NCBI RefSeq assembly: GCF_029269825.1
Contig: NZ_JARJHU010000002.1
Span: forward strand, 172,770-236,769
Direction: 5' to 3'
Origin: Pedobacter sp. JY14-1
GTDB lineage: Bacteria > Bacteroidota > Bacteroidia > Sphingobacteriales > Sphingobacteriaceae
DNA: 64,000 bases
Under the pieces are notes generated by a model. The model worked only from the letters and a program-made list of their open reading frames with translations, made no database searches and was not told where the DNA came from. The first letter of the stretch is position 1. Every line of letters begins with the position of its first letter. The translations under genes and the position numbers were made by a program. Of the stretch, positions 1 to 8,299 are shown piece after piece.

Positions 1-195
1 TCATTCAAAGCGGAATACTGGGACGGAAATGCCTTTCAGCCGCTGGGCAGTTACACGACCATAGGACATAAAAGGATCCTGACCTTTCCGGCCGTTACCG
101 GCAGTAAGATCAGGATCGTGATCGAAGGGGCCAAGGCTGCACCGCTGCTCTCGGAGATCGGTGTTTACAAAGCACCCGATATGCCTGCTCAGTGA
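1..195 (+). CDS. C-terminal fragment, probably a GH29-type alpha-L-fucosidase
   Basis: The gene enters from the left edge and stops with TGA at 193-195, so only the last 64 residues are seen. They form a beta-rich F5/8 type C-like end, finishing in LLSEIGVYK. The complete GH29 protein at 22359-23771 ends in the same way, with VIAEVGVYN, so I infer a related sugar hydrolase with a C-terminal carbohydrate-binding module. The catalytic domain lies outside the window, so another enzyme carrying the same module is possible. Its last codons overlap the end of the opposite-strand RND pump gene by 7 bp, leaving no room for a terminator between them. Confidence 0.6.
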   Translation, partial: SFKAEYWDGNAFQPLGSYTTIGHKRILTFPAVTGSKIRIVIEGAKAAPLLSEIGVYKAPDMPAQ

Positions 196-3100
196 CCCTC
201 TATGATCCTGTTGAGCCAAAGGTGCTTCACCTTTCTCTGGTAAGCCCAGTAGAAGACGATCGGATAGACGAACAGGTTGAACAGGGTATTGGTCAGCAGT
301 CCGCCGATAACGACCACGGCCAGGGGCTTGGATGCTTCTGAACCTATGCCTGTAGAAAGTGCTGCAGGCATTAACCCGATGGCTGCCATCATCGCGGTCA
401 TGATCACTGGCCGCATCCTGGCCGCAACGCCGTCTCTTACGGAATCTGCAAAGGTCCAGTCTGTACGGTGCTTCAGTTCGGCGATATTGCTCTTGAATCT
501 GGTGATCAGGATCACCCCATTCTGTACACAGATGCCAAACAGGGCGATGAACCCGATACCTGCCGAAATGTTGAAGTTGATGCCTGTGAACAGCAGTGCC
601 AGGATGCCGCCGATCATGGCAAAGGGCACATTGTTCAGCACCAGCAGGGAGTCCCGGAAATTGCCAAACAGCACAAACAGGATAAAGAAGATCAGCAGCA
701 GGCTTACCGGTACTGCCTGTGCCAGCCGGCTGGTTGCCCTTTGCTGATTTTCAAAATCACCGGCCCATTCCAGCCGATAGCCTTTTGGCAGTTTGATCCT
801 GGCATTGACCTTTTCCTGTGCCTCTGCGATGACGCTGCCCATATCCCTTCCCCGGATAGAAAATTTAATGGCCCCGTAACGTTCGTGGCGGTCGCGATAA
901 ATGATGCTTGGGCCGGTGACTTTTCTGATGGTTGATATTTCATTCAGCGGGACTTTTGCACCCGAAAGGGTAGGGATGCGCAGCGCCCCGATGGAGGCCT
1001 CGTCTTTCCTGAAATCTTCCGGGTAACGGATCCGCAGGTCAAATTTCTTTTCTCCTTCGTAGATCTGGGTGGCCGATTTACCGCCTATCGCCATTTCGAT
1101 CACCGAATTGGCATCTTCCGTACGCACACCGTATAAAGCCATCTTCCGTTCATCCAGGTTGATCTGCAGTTCCGGCTGTCCAAGGTTCCGTAAAATCCCC
1201 AGGTCTTCAATACCAGGTACGGTCTTCAGGAGATCAAAGATCTTTTCTTCTTCCCGTTCGATGTAAGCATAGTCATTTCCAAACATCTTGACCACAATAG
1301 AGCCTTTAACACCAGAAACGGCTTCTTCAACGTTATCTGAAATGGGTTGGGAAAAGTTGAGGCTGATGCCCGGAAATCCCTTCAGCTTGTCCTGCATCCG
1401 TTCTACCAGCTGCACCTTGCTTTGTTTGCGTTTCCATTCTGTTTTGGGATATATGTCTACCAGAAACTCCATATTATAGAACCCGGTCGCGTCCGTACCG
1501 TCATTGGGCCTTCCGGTCTGCGACATGACCTGCTTTACTTCGTCAAAGCTCAGGAAGATCTTACGGATCTCATTGGACAGCTTCCTGGTCTCGTTCAGTG
1601 AGACACTCAATGGTGCGCTGGCACGTACATAAATGGAGCCTTCATCCAGCGAGGGCAGGAACTCGGTGCCCAGGAATTTAAACGCAAAGAGCCCGAGGGC
1701 AAGCATGACCATCGCCCCGGCAAATACTGCCCTCCTTGCCTTGAAGCAAGCATTATATATCTTCATGACACCTTTGGTCAACGCTTCCAGGAAAATGTTG
1801 TGTTTTTCCTTGACGTTTTTCTTCAGCAGCACACTCGCCATGGCAGGTACCAGCGTGAAGGTCAGCAGCAAAGCCCCCAGTAATGCAAAGCTAAGCGTCC
1901 AGGCCAGGGGCGAGAACATTTTTCCCTCTACTTTCTCAAAGGTGAAGATCGGCATCAGTCCGGTAATAATGATGAGCTTGGCGAAAAAGATCCCCTTGCC
2001 GTTCTCCATACAGGCTTTCCTGATTATGCCCAGCTTGCTCATCTGGTTGAACTTGTCTGCACCTTTCTTATGCGACTGGTAATCCAGTGCAACGAATATT
2101 CCCTCTACCATGACCACGGCCCCGTCTATGATGATTCCAAAGTCTATTGCACCCATCGACAGCAGGTTTGCTGACATTCCCTTCAGTTTAAGGCAGATGA
2201 ACGCAAACAACAGTGCCAGCGGGATAATGAGCGATACGATCAGCGTCGTGCGCCAGTCGGCCATGAACAGCAGCACGATCAGGGTAACGAACAGGATGCC
2301 CTCAAACATGTTCTTCATGACCGTGTGCGTAGCGAAGTTGACGAGGCTTTCCCGGTCATAAAAAGGGCTGATCTTGACATCGCCGGGCAGGATACGGGTA
2401 TTGATCTCGTTGATCTTGTTCTTCAGATTGGCAATGACTTCGCTGGGGTTTTCACCTTTGCGCATCACGACGATGCCTTCCACTACATCAGGGTCAAGGT
2501 CCCTGCCCACCTGGCCCAGGCGGGGAAGTGCAGATTCAGTCACCTCGGCAATGGTCTTTACATAAACCGGAGTGCCGTTAAAGTTGTCTACGATGATGTT
2601 CCTGATGTCATCGATTCCGTTCAGGACACCGATGCCTCTTACGACATAAGCCTGTCCGCTTTGTTCGATCACATCGCCGCCTACGTTGATATTGCTTTTA
2701 GCTACCGCGTCGAACAGCTCTGTCGCAGTTACGCCATATTGCAGCGACTTCTGCGGGTCTACAGTGATCTGGTAAGTCTTTACCTCGCCGCCGAAACTCA
2801 CTACATCGGCAACACCGGGTACGGACAGCAGCTCCCGTTGTACTACCCAGTCCTGCAGTGTCTTGAGTTCGCGCACTGTTTTCTGGTCGCTCTTGAGCGA
2901 GTACCTGAAAATTTCACCCGTCGGGCCATAAGGTGGCTGCACCTCGGGTTTCACCCCTGCGGGCAGGTCGGCATCGTCCAGGTGATTGTTGATCTGCACC
3001 CTTGCAAACTGGTAATCGACCTGGTCTTCAAAAGTGATCTTTACGATGGAAAGCCCGAACAGCGAAGAAGACCGTATACTCGTCCTTTTCTCGGTGGGGT

Positions 3101-3329
3101 TCATGGCGATCTCCAGCGGACGGGTCACAAACTTTTCTACTTCCTCTGCGCTCCGCCCCGGCCATTGCGTAATGATAGTGACGTTCGTGTTGGTGACGTC
3201 CGGGAAAGCCTCTATCGTCGTATGCCTGAAGCTGATATAGCCCCACAGCACGAGGATGAAGGTGGCAAAGAAGATAAAGTATTTGTTTTTCAGCGCAAAG
3301 CTGATGACAGATTTAATGAATTTGTTCAT
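189..3329 (-). CDS. czcA: CzcA/CusA family heavy-metal RND efflux pump
   Basis: At 1046 residues this is full length for the inner-membrane proton-driven pump of a tripartite metal exporter. It opens with a first membrane helix at about 12-32, carries a large periplasmic domain, and has the TM4 signature DFG at 396-398 with Asp402 and Glu409. DFG...D...E is the form known from CzcA-type pumps for divalent ions (Zn, Co, Cd); CusA-type Cu/Ag pumps carry a different TM4 signature. The usual Asn after the Glu is Gly here (VEG). ATG overlaps the TGA of the adaptor gene (3326-3329), so the two are translationally coupled. It is the last gene of the operon channel-adaptor-pump. The metal is inferred only from the signature. 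Confidence 0.93.
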   Translation of the reverse strand: MNKFIKSVISFALKNKYFIFFATFILVLWGYISFRHTTIEAFPDVTNTNVTIITQWPGRSAEEVEKFVTRPLEIAMNPTEKRTSIRSSSLFGLSIVKITFEDQVDYQFARVQINNHLDDADLPAGVKPEVQPPYGPTGEIFRYSLKSDQKTVRELKTLQDWVVQRELLSVPGVADVVSFGGEVKTYQITVDPQKSLQYGVTATELFDAVAKSNINVGGDVIEQSGQAYVVRGIGVLNGIDDIRNIIVDNFNGTPVYVKTIAEVTESALPRLGQVGRDLDPDVVEGIVVMRKGENPSEVIANLKNKINEINTRILPGDVKISPFYDRESLVNFATHTVMKNMFEGILFVTLIVLLFMADWRTTLIVSLIIPLALLFAFICLKLKGMSANLLSMGAIDFGIIIDGAVVMVEGIFVALDYQSHKKGADKFNQMSKLGIIRKACMENGKGIFFAKLIIITGLMPIFTFEKVEGKMFSPLAWTLSFALLGALLLTFTLVPAMASVLLKKNVKEKHNIFLEALTKGVMKIYNACFKARRAVFAGAMVMLALGLFAFKFLGTEFLPSLDEGSIYVRASAPLSVSLNETRKLSNEIRKIFLSFDEVKQVMSQTGRPNDGTDATGFYNMEFLVDIYPKTEWKRKQSKVQLVERMQDKLKGFPGISLNFSQPISDNVEEAVSGVKGSIVVKMFGNDYAYIEREEEKIFDLLKTVPGIEDLGILRNLGQPELQINLDERKMALYGVRTEDANSVIEMAIGGKSATQIYEGEKKFDLRIRYPEDFRKDEASIGALRIPTLSGAKVPLNEISTIRKVTGPSIIYRDRHERYGAIKFSIRGRDMGSVIAEAQEKVNARIKLPKGYRLEWAGDFENQQRATSRLAQAVPVSLLLIFFILFVLFGNFRDSLLVLNNVPFAMIGGILALLFTGINFNISAGIGFIALFGICVQNGVILITRFKSNIAELKHRTDWTFADSVRDGVAARMRPVIMTAMMAAIGLMPAALSTGIGSEASKPLAVVVIGGLLTNTLFNLFVYPIVFYWAYQRKVKHLWLNRIIEGH

Positions 3330-4429
3330 TTTAAGCTATCGTAAAGAAATAATTGCCTCGATTTTACTACCCGGTCCCCGGGCTTCAGTCCCCGGGCGAT
3401 ATAGGCCTTGTCTTCAAACTTGCGGCCCAGCTTTACTTCCTGTATGCGCAGCTTCTTTACCGGATCCAACATCACGACGTAATACCGGTTGCTGTCGAAG
3501 ATCAGGCAATCGCTGCTCACTACCGGCAGGCTCTCCCTGTTCTTCGCAGCTACCCTTACTGAAGCCATCATACCTGGTTTCAGCAGGGATTCGGGATTGT
3601 CAATCACCACGCGGGCATTCATGACCTTGCTGTCTGCATCCAGTACATTATAGATCTTGCTGATCCGGCCCCTGAACGGGCGGTCGGGATAGGAAAGAAT
3701 AGAAATGTCTACCTCGTCCCCCTCGCTGATCTTCGCAATGTCTGATTCATAGACGTTGATCAGCGCCCATACCGTCGAAAGGTCTGTTACCGTAAACAGG
3801 TTTTGGGTATTGTCGGGGCGCACCTGCATGTGGTCGCTGATGTTTTTGTCAATGATGAACCCGGAAAGTGGCGACCGGATGGAATAGACCCCGTTTTTAC
3901 TGCCACCGTTGAGGCTCAGCACCGCCCGGGTCCGTTTATCTTCTGCTTCTTTTATCATCAGGTCATTTCTGGCCTGTTCCAGATCACGTGCCGAGGCCAG
4001 CCCGCTATCGTACATATCTTTGGCCAGTTGGAGGTTCCGCTGCGCATTTTTTAGCTCAGCAGAAGAACTGATCACTTCCTTGTCAAACCCGGCCATGTCG
4101 CCGCTGGTCATCGTGGCCAGCAGCTGCCCTTTACTTACCTTGTCGCCCCGCTTGGCCGGTACGCTCTGTACCACCCCGCTCACCATCGGGTAGATGTTTA
4201 CGGTCTTCTCTTCATTAGGGGTGATCTTTGCAGACAGGTTCAGTTCTGCCCGGTTACCGGCACCCTTCACGGTATCTGTCTGCAGTTTGCTGACCAGTGA
4301 ATCGGTTACGATAAATTTGTCGTCCTTGGGTGTTTCCTGCTGCTTTCCTGAGCAGCCAGGCAGCAATAAAGCTGTTACGACGGCCAGCAGGCCGATGATT
4401 CTGGAAAGAGGGTACATGTTGCGGGTCAT
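3326..4429 (-). CDS. RND efflux periplasmic adaptor lipoprotein
   Basis: This 367-residue membrane fusion protein links the inner-membrane pump to the outer-membrane channel. The N-terminus has a lipoprotein signal with lipobox LLPGC near residue 26, so the protein should be lipid-anchored. It then shows the usual order: barrel-sandwich half (VSGVVQSVPAKRGDKVSKGQ), a helical hairpin of about residues 115-165, the second lipoyl half (IRSPLSGFI) and a beta-barrel with a C-terminal membrane-proximal domain. It starts 9 bp after the channel gene and overlaps the pump gene by 4 bp. No metal-binding Met or His cluster is obvious, unlike CusB. This fits a CzcB-like role. Confidence 0.92.
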   Translation of the reverse strand: MTRNMYPLSRIIGLLAVVTALLLPGCSGKQQETPKDDKFIVTDSLVSKLQTDTVKGAGNRAELNLSAKITPNEEKTVNIYPMVSGVVQSVPAKRGDKVSKGQLLATMTSGDMAGFDKEVISSSAELKNAQRNLQLAKDMYDSGLASARDLEQARNDLMIKEAEDKRTRAVLSLNGGSKNGVYSIRSPLSGFIIDKNISDHMQVRPDNTQNLFTVTDLSTVWALINVYESDIAKISEGDEVDISILSYPDRPFRGRISKIYNVLDADSKVMNARVVIDNPESLLKPGMMASVRVAAKNRESLPVVSSDCLIFDSNRYYVVMLDPVKKLRIQEVKLGRKFEDKAYIARGLKPGDRVVKSRQLFLYDSLK

Positions 4430-4438
4430 CTTTGCGTG

Positions 4439-5731
4439 TTATTTGAATATTGCAGTTCCGGTCACGAAATTGATTTCCTGCCGGGCATTCATGCGTTCGT
4501 AGCGCAGTTTGTTCAACTGCAGTGTATTGTTCTTGTAGGAATCGTAGAAGTCCAGGAACTCGATCAGGCTGATGTTCCGTTTTCTGAAATTGCGCACCAC
4601 CTCTCCGATCAGGCGGTCAAAATCTGCGCTGAAGTTCTTGTCTATGCCCTGGTAAAGTTGTTCTGTACGCAGTACGGCAAGAAAGCTATTGTGTACTTCG
4701 TTTTCCAGTTCGTTCTCCTGTTGTTTCAATAGGGTGCTTCCTGCATCTACCGCAATGCGGGCCTTTTTGATCTCACCCTGGTTGCGGTTGAACAAAGGCA
4801 GGGGCAACTTAATGCCGATGCCGTTATAGTGCCGGATATAGCTGCCCTGAAGATCATAAGCCAGTGAAAGCTCAATGTCCGGTACCGCATTTGCCTTTTG
4901 CAGGGAAAGATTCTTTTCCGCGTAGGCCACACCGGTACGCGCCAGTTGCAGATCGGCCCGGTTGCTGCGGGCAGTATCCAGCAAACTGGCATAGAGCAGC
5001 AGGTTGGCCGACGGCCTTTCCTCTTCCATTTCCCCGGGCTGTAAAACAATCGGGGTCTCTGGCTTAATGCCTGTCATCAAACGGATCTGGGTAAGCCCGT
5101 CCTCAATTTCATTCTGAAGGCTGCTGTACTCGACCTGCAGTGTATAGAGCAACGACTTTATCCGCAGTACTTCTTTTGCCGCGACATTCCCCAGTTTCAG
5201 CTGCTGTTCGTTGGCGCCCAGCAAGGTTTGCAGGGAAGAGATCTGCCGGGCATACAACTGTGCAGACTGCTGGTCGTAATAAGCTTTGCTGTAAGCAGAA
5301 GACATGGTAAACTTCAGCGTGCGCATCAGGTCATAGTAAGCATAGGAAGCCATTTTTACACCCAGTCCGGCCAGTTGTATGTTCTTGTTGCGTTTTCCCG
5401 CAAGCCGGATCATTTGAGACAGGGATGCCTGGAACTGGCCGTTCATCCTGTCTGTTTGCAGGAATTTCCGGGTATCAGGATTATAAAGGACGTTTTCGTA
5501 GCTGAGCTCCGGGTTGTCGAAAAGTTTCGCCGTGATCATCTCCGCCTTTGCCTGTTCAACCTGGTATTGCTGCGCAATCAGCTGGTAGTTGTTCCGGACA
5601 AACAACTGTTCGGCCTGGGGAAGGCTTAGCTTTAAGGTATCCTGTGCATTTACCTGAAAAGGCGCAGTAATCAGGCATAGGCATATGCCTGTCAGCGTCA
5701 GGATAAGTGTCGGTCTGTTGGTGCCGGTCAT
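4439..5731 (-). CDS. TolC-family outer-membrane channel of the metal efflux system
   Basis: The protein has about 430 residues with a signal peptide ending near FQVNAQ. Two long heptad-rich helical repeats typical of outer membrane efflux proteins follow. It provides the outer-membrane exit duct for the adaptor and pump encoded next. An upstream TTG in frame at 5774-5776 would add 15 residues, but I chose ATG at 5729-5731. The -7 box of a perfect promoter lies between the two, so the longer form could not be made from that promoter, and the ATG directly precedes a normal signal peptide. It is the first gene of the structural operon, separated by 107 bp from the kinase gene upstream. Confidence 0.9.
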   Translation of the reverse strand: MTGTNRPTLILTLTGICLCLITAPFQVNAQDTLKLSLPQAEQLFVRNNYQLIAQQYQVEQAKAEMITAKLFDNPELSYENVLYNPDTRKFLQTDRMNGQFQASLSQMIRLAGKRNKNIQLAGLGVKMASYAYYDLMRTLKFTMSSAYSKAYYDQQSAQLYARQISSLQTLLGANEQQLKLGNVAAKEVLRIKSLLYTLQVEYSSLQNEIEDGLTQIRLMTGIKPETPIVLQPGEMEEERPSANLLLYASLLDTARSNRADLQLARTGVAYAEKNLSLQKANAVPDIELSLAYDLQGSYIRHYNGIGIKLPLPLFNRNQGEIKKARIAVDAGSTLLKQQENELENEVHNSFLAVLRTEQLYQGIDKNFSADFDRLIGEVVRNFRKRNISLIEFLDFYDSYKNNTLQLNKLRYERMNARQEINFVTGTAIFK

Positions 5732-5746
5732 CTTGGAAATTTTAGG

Positions 5747-5776
5747 CAAACCTATCCTGAGGGCATTAAAAGCCAA
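5747..5776 (-). promoter_or_regulatory. Bacteroidota-type promoter of the metal efflux operon
   Basis: On the minus strand TTG (complement of 5774-5776) is followed by exactly 19 bp and TAGGTTTG (complement of 5747-5754). This matches the known Bacteroidota primary-sigma consensus TTG-N19-TAnnTTTG at every fixed position. Transcription should start near 5741, giving a leader of about 10 nt before the ATG at 5731. Confidence 0.8.
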
Positions 5777-5804
5777 TTAAAGCGAAATTAAAACCGGGTT
5801 AAAA
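5766..5804 (-). promoter_or_regulatory. Four 11-bp direct repeats, probable response-regulator operator
   Basis: On the minus strand TTTTAA occurs at 5799-5804 and 5788-5793, CTTTAA at 5777-5782 and TTTTAA at 5766-5771, each start exactly 11 bp apart. Head-to-tail hexamers one helical turn apart are the known binding pattern of OmpR/PhoB-type regulators. The array overlaps the -33 TTG of the efflux promoter, a position typical of class II activation. The likely binder is the response regulator at 7229-7909 (inference). Confidence 0.65.
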
Positions 5805-5838
5805 TTGGCTGTACCCACTGTAAACAGCCTGCAGACGG

Positions 5839-7203
5839 TCAATGGTTTGGAAAAGACAGGTGGAAGCAGGAGCCTTTGCCCCCTTCTCCGGGGGTTGCGC
5901 TGATGCTGCCGCGATATAAGGTTACGATTTTGTTGGCCATATAAAGGCCCATACCTTTTCCGGTATGCCCTGGATATGAAGAAACCGTATAATAAGGTTC
6001 AAAAATATGTGAGAGGTCTGTGGGGGCGATACCGGGACCAGTATCTGAAATGCTCAGGGAAATTTCACTGTTTTCAGCATTAAGCAGTATGGTTACAGGC
6101 TGGTTATCTGAGAACTTGAATGCGTTACCGATGACGTTGTTCAGTGCAATTTTCATCAATACGGGATTGCAGGCTATGGTCAGCAGACTTTCTTCTTCAG
6201 GCAGGTTGTCCATTTTTACCAGTAATTGACAGCGGGGGTCCTTCTGGGCCCATTCCTGCTGAAGTTCCCAGATCAGCTCATCTAATCTCAGGTTTTCCTG
6301 CCTGGGATCGCCATATTCGAGATCAGCCTGTGCCAGGGCCAGCAGACTGGTGATGATCTCTTCAAGCCTGCCCGCGTCTTCCAGCATTGCCTGCAATGCC
6401 TTCCGGTACTCTTCGGAACTGCGTTCCTGGGCGAGCGAAAGCTCAGCCCCTATGATCATGCCGGTTATCGGGGTGCGCAGTTCATGTGAGGCATTGGCCA
6501 CAAATGTTTTCTGAAGCACAAAGGCATGCTCAAGTTCCGCCATCAGGTTGTTGAAATTGCGCGCCAGGAGCGTGATTTCGTCTTGGTTCCGCCCTTCTTC
6601 CACACGGTAATTGAGGTTGCCTGACTTGATGCGTTTGACCTGTCCGATGAAATCGTCCAGCGGGCGCAATATGCGTTGCGCGATCCAGCGTGCAGAAAGC
6701 AACAGTCCTATGAAAATGACCAGGAAGATCACGGTCATGATCTTCCAGAGTTTCTCTACCCGGCGCATGGTACCATAGTCAATAGCTGAGGCCAGGATGA
6801 CAAAGTCTCCCTGATTGTCTTTATAATAGATGCCCACCACCTGTGCATTGCCTTCCCTGAACCGGACCCGTTTTTCCCTGCGTACCCTCTCTATGGTCTG
6901 CTTTGGCCAATATTGCTGGGCATCTTCAATGAAAGCAGGCTTGTTCTGCGCGTTATAAATCCGGATCACCTCCCCGCTGAGTTTTTCCAGATACCTTTCC
7001 CTTACCCGGTTCAGCGAATCCAGAGAGATCTCGTCGGCCTCCAGATAAAGTTTTGCAGTTACCATAGTCCGGTCCGTTAACCTGGAAAAGAAATCGGCCT
7101 GCATGAACCTGATAAATACAAAATAAACGGAAACCAGCACGCTGATCAGCACCAGGGTACTGATGAGTGTAAAATACAAGGCAAGCCGGTCTTTGATCTT
7201 CAT
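5839..7203 (-). CDS. Sensor histidine kinase of the metal-efflux two-component system
   Basis: This 454-residue membrane kinase has a first helix at about 10-33 and a periplasmic sensor of about 120 residues. A second helix at about 155-172 follows, then HAMP, a HisKA domain with phospho-acceptor His240 in NASHELRTP, and an HATPase domain ending in GKGMGLYMANKIV. The architecture matches CusS/CzcS-type kinases. The periplasmic part is short and lacks an evident His or Cys metal site, so the signal cannot be read from sequence. It lies 25 bp after its response regulator and upstream of the efflux genes in the same orientation, so control of that operon is the natural inference. Confidence 0.9.
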   Translation of the reverse strand: MKIKDRLALYFTLISTLVLISVLVSVYFVFIRFMQADFFSRLTDRTMVTAKLYLEADEISLDSLNRVRERYLEKLSGEVIRIYNAQNKPAFIEDAQQYWPKQTIERVRREKRVRFREGNAQVVGIYYKDNQGDFVILASAIDYGTMRRVEKLWKIMTVIFLVIFIGLLLSARWIAQRILRPLDDFIGQVKRIKSGNLNYRVEEGRNQDEITLLARNFNNLMAELEHAFVLQKTFVANASHELRTPITGMIIGAELSLAQERSSEEYRKALQAMLEDAGRLEEIITSLLALAQADLEYGDPRQENLRLDELIWELQQEWAQKDPRCQLLVKMDNLPEEESLLTIACNPVLMKIALNNVIGNAFKFSDNQPVTILLNAENSEISLSISDTGPGIAPTDLSHIFEPYYTVSSYPGHTGKGMGLYMANKIVTLYRGSISATPGEGGKGSCFHLSFPNH

Positions 7204-7228
7204 GGTCTGTTTGCTTCAGCTATCGTGC

Positions 7229-7909
7229 TCAGTTTTCTTCCCTCAGCACGTATCCCATCCCGATCCGGGTATGGATCAGGCGCCTGCCCTGATCTTTTTC
7301 GATCTTTTTCCGAAGGAAGTTGACATAGACATCGATTACATTCGTGCCGGTATCGAAGTTAATGTCCCAGGCGTTTTCGGCAATATATTGCCTGGATAAT
7401 ACACGGTTGGGGTTTTTCATAAACAGTTCCAGGAGAATGTATTCGCGTGCTGTCAGGGATATCGGGACGCCATTTCTGGTTACCGTTTTGCCTGCTGTAT
7501 CCATGGTCATATCGGCAAAGGTGAGTAATGACTGACCCTGGCCGTTGCGGCTGCGCCTGAGCAGGGCCTCCAACCTTACCAGCAGTTCGCGAAAATGAAA
7601 GGGTTTGACGAGGTAATCGTCTGCACCCGCATTAAAGCCGCCAACCTTATCGTCAACCGCACCAAGGGCGGTAAGTAAGAGCACGGGAACATCTGCATTT
7701 TCTTTTCTCAGCTGCCTGCAGATCTTCAGGCCGTTCATTCCAGGCATCATCACATCCAGTATGAGCAGATCATATCCGGTTTTCAGGAATTCGGAAAAGG
7801 CTTCCTGTCCGTTACCAACTGCAGTTACCTCATAGCCGTTCTCTTCCAGGCCACTCTTAATCAGGCTGGCTATCCTGTTGTCATCCTCCGCCAATCCTAT
7901 TTTATACAT
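7229..7909 (-). CDS. OmpR-family response regulator of the metal-efflux system
   Basis: The protein has 226 residues: a receiver domain with acidic pair Glu8-Asp9/Asp10 and phospho-acceptor Asp52 in LILDVMMPG, the conserved Lys in LVKPF, and a winged-helix DNA-binding domain in the C-terminal half (REYILLELF to IHTRIGMGYVL). It is the usual length for CusR/CzcR-like regulators. It is the first gene of the regulator-kinase pair and is followed after 25 bp by its kinase. OmpR-type proteins bind tandem half-sites 11 bp apart, and such an array sits at 5766-5804 upstream of the channel gene. Confidence 0.93.
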   Translation of the reverse strand: MYKIGLAEDDNRIASLIKSGLEENGYEVTAVGNGQEAFSEFLKTGYDLLILDVMMPGMNGLKICRQLRKENADVPVLLLTALGAVDDKVGGFNAGADDYLVKPFHFRELLVRLEALLRRSRNGQGQSLLTFADMTMDTAGKTVTRNGVPISLTAREYILLELFMKNPNRVLSRQYIAENAWDINFDTGTNVIDVYVNFLRKKIEKDQGRRLIHTRIGMGYVLREEN

Positions 7910-8299
7910 ATTATTTTCTTACGGATTTAGTTTTTGGCTTCTGGTATGATGCTGCCTGATGCAGTCTTTCCTTTACCATGCCGCTCTGTTGTAAACCACA
8001 CTGTGCCAGCCGTAAAAGTAAGTTTTCTTTTTGTGAATCGCATAGGTGATACCCGGAGGCCGGGCGGCTCTTTGCCATGTTCATTGTTAAATAATGTTAA
8101 AATGATATGTGTATAAAATACACTATGATATAATAATTCTTATATTTGTACCGTTAATAAGACAATAACTGATTTGTCAATCTGAGGGCCGCGTGCTAAC
8201 GGTCTGACTGATAAATAAGATATAAAGATAAAACCGTTCATACAGGTTTATATTTGGTTAGAAAGGGTAGGGTCCGGATGGAACTCCCTTTTCTTTTTT
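7910..8299. other. 390-bp intergenic region, no gene seen
   Basis: No supported ORF lies here; a 60-codon frame at 7934-8116 has no homology I recognise. The AT-rich core has a palindrome GTGTAT-AAA-ATACAC at 8109-8123 and two TATATTTG boxes on the + strand at 8141-8148 and 8249-8256. Neither box has a TTG at the right distance. It should contain the start of the regulator-kinase transcript going left. Confidence 0.5.

Noticed and set aside
2325..3344. 339-codon frame antisense to the RND pump gene
   Set aside because: It lies wholly opposite a full-length pump gene with intact motifs; its translation shows no family features and is a GC-driven shadow.
8109..8256. Promoters for a missing + strand gene between 8100 and 8300
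   Set aside because: Two TATATTTG boxes occur in AT-rich DNA, but neither has a TTG 19 bp upstream and no ORF follows.
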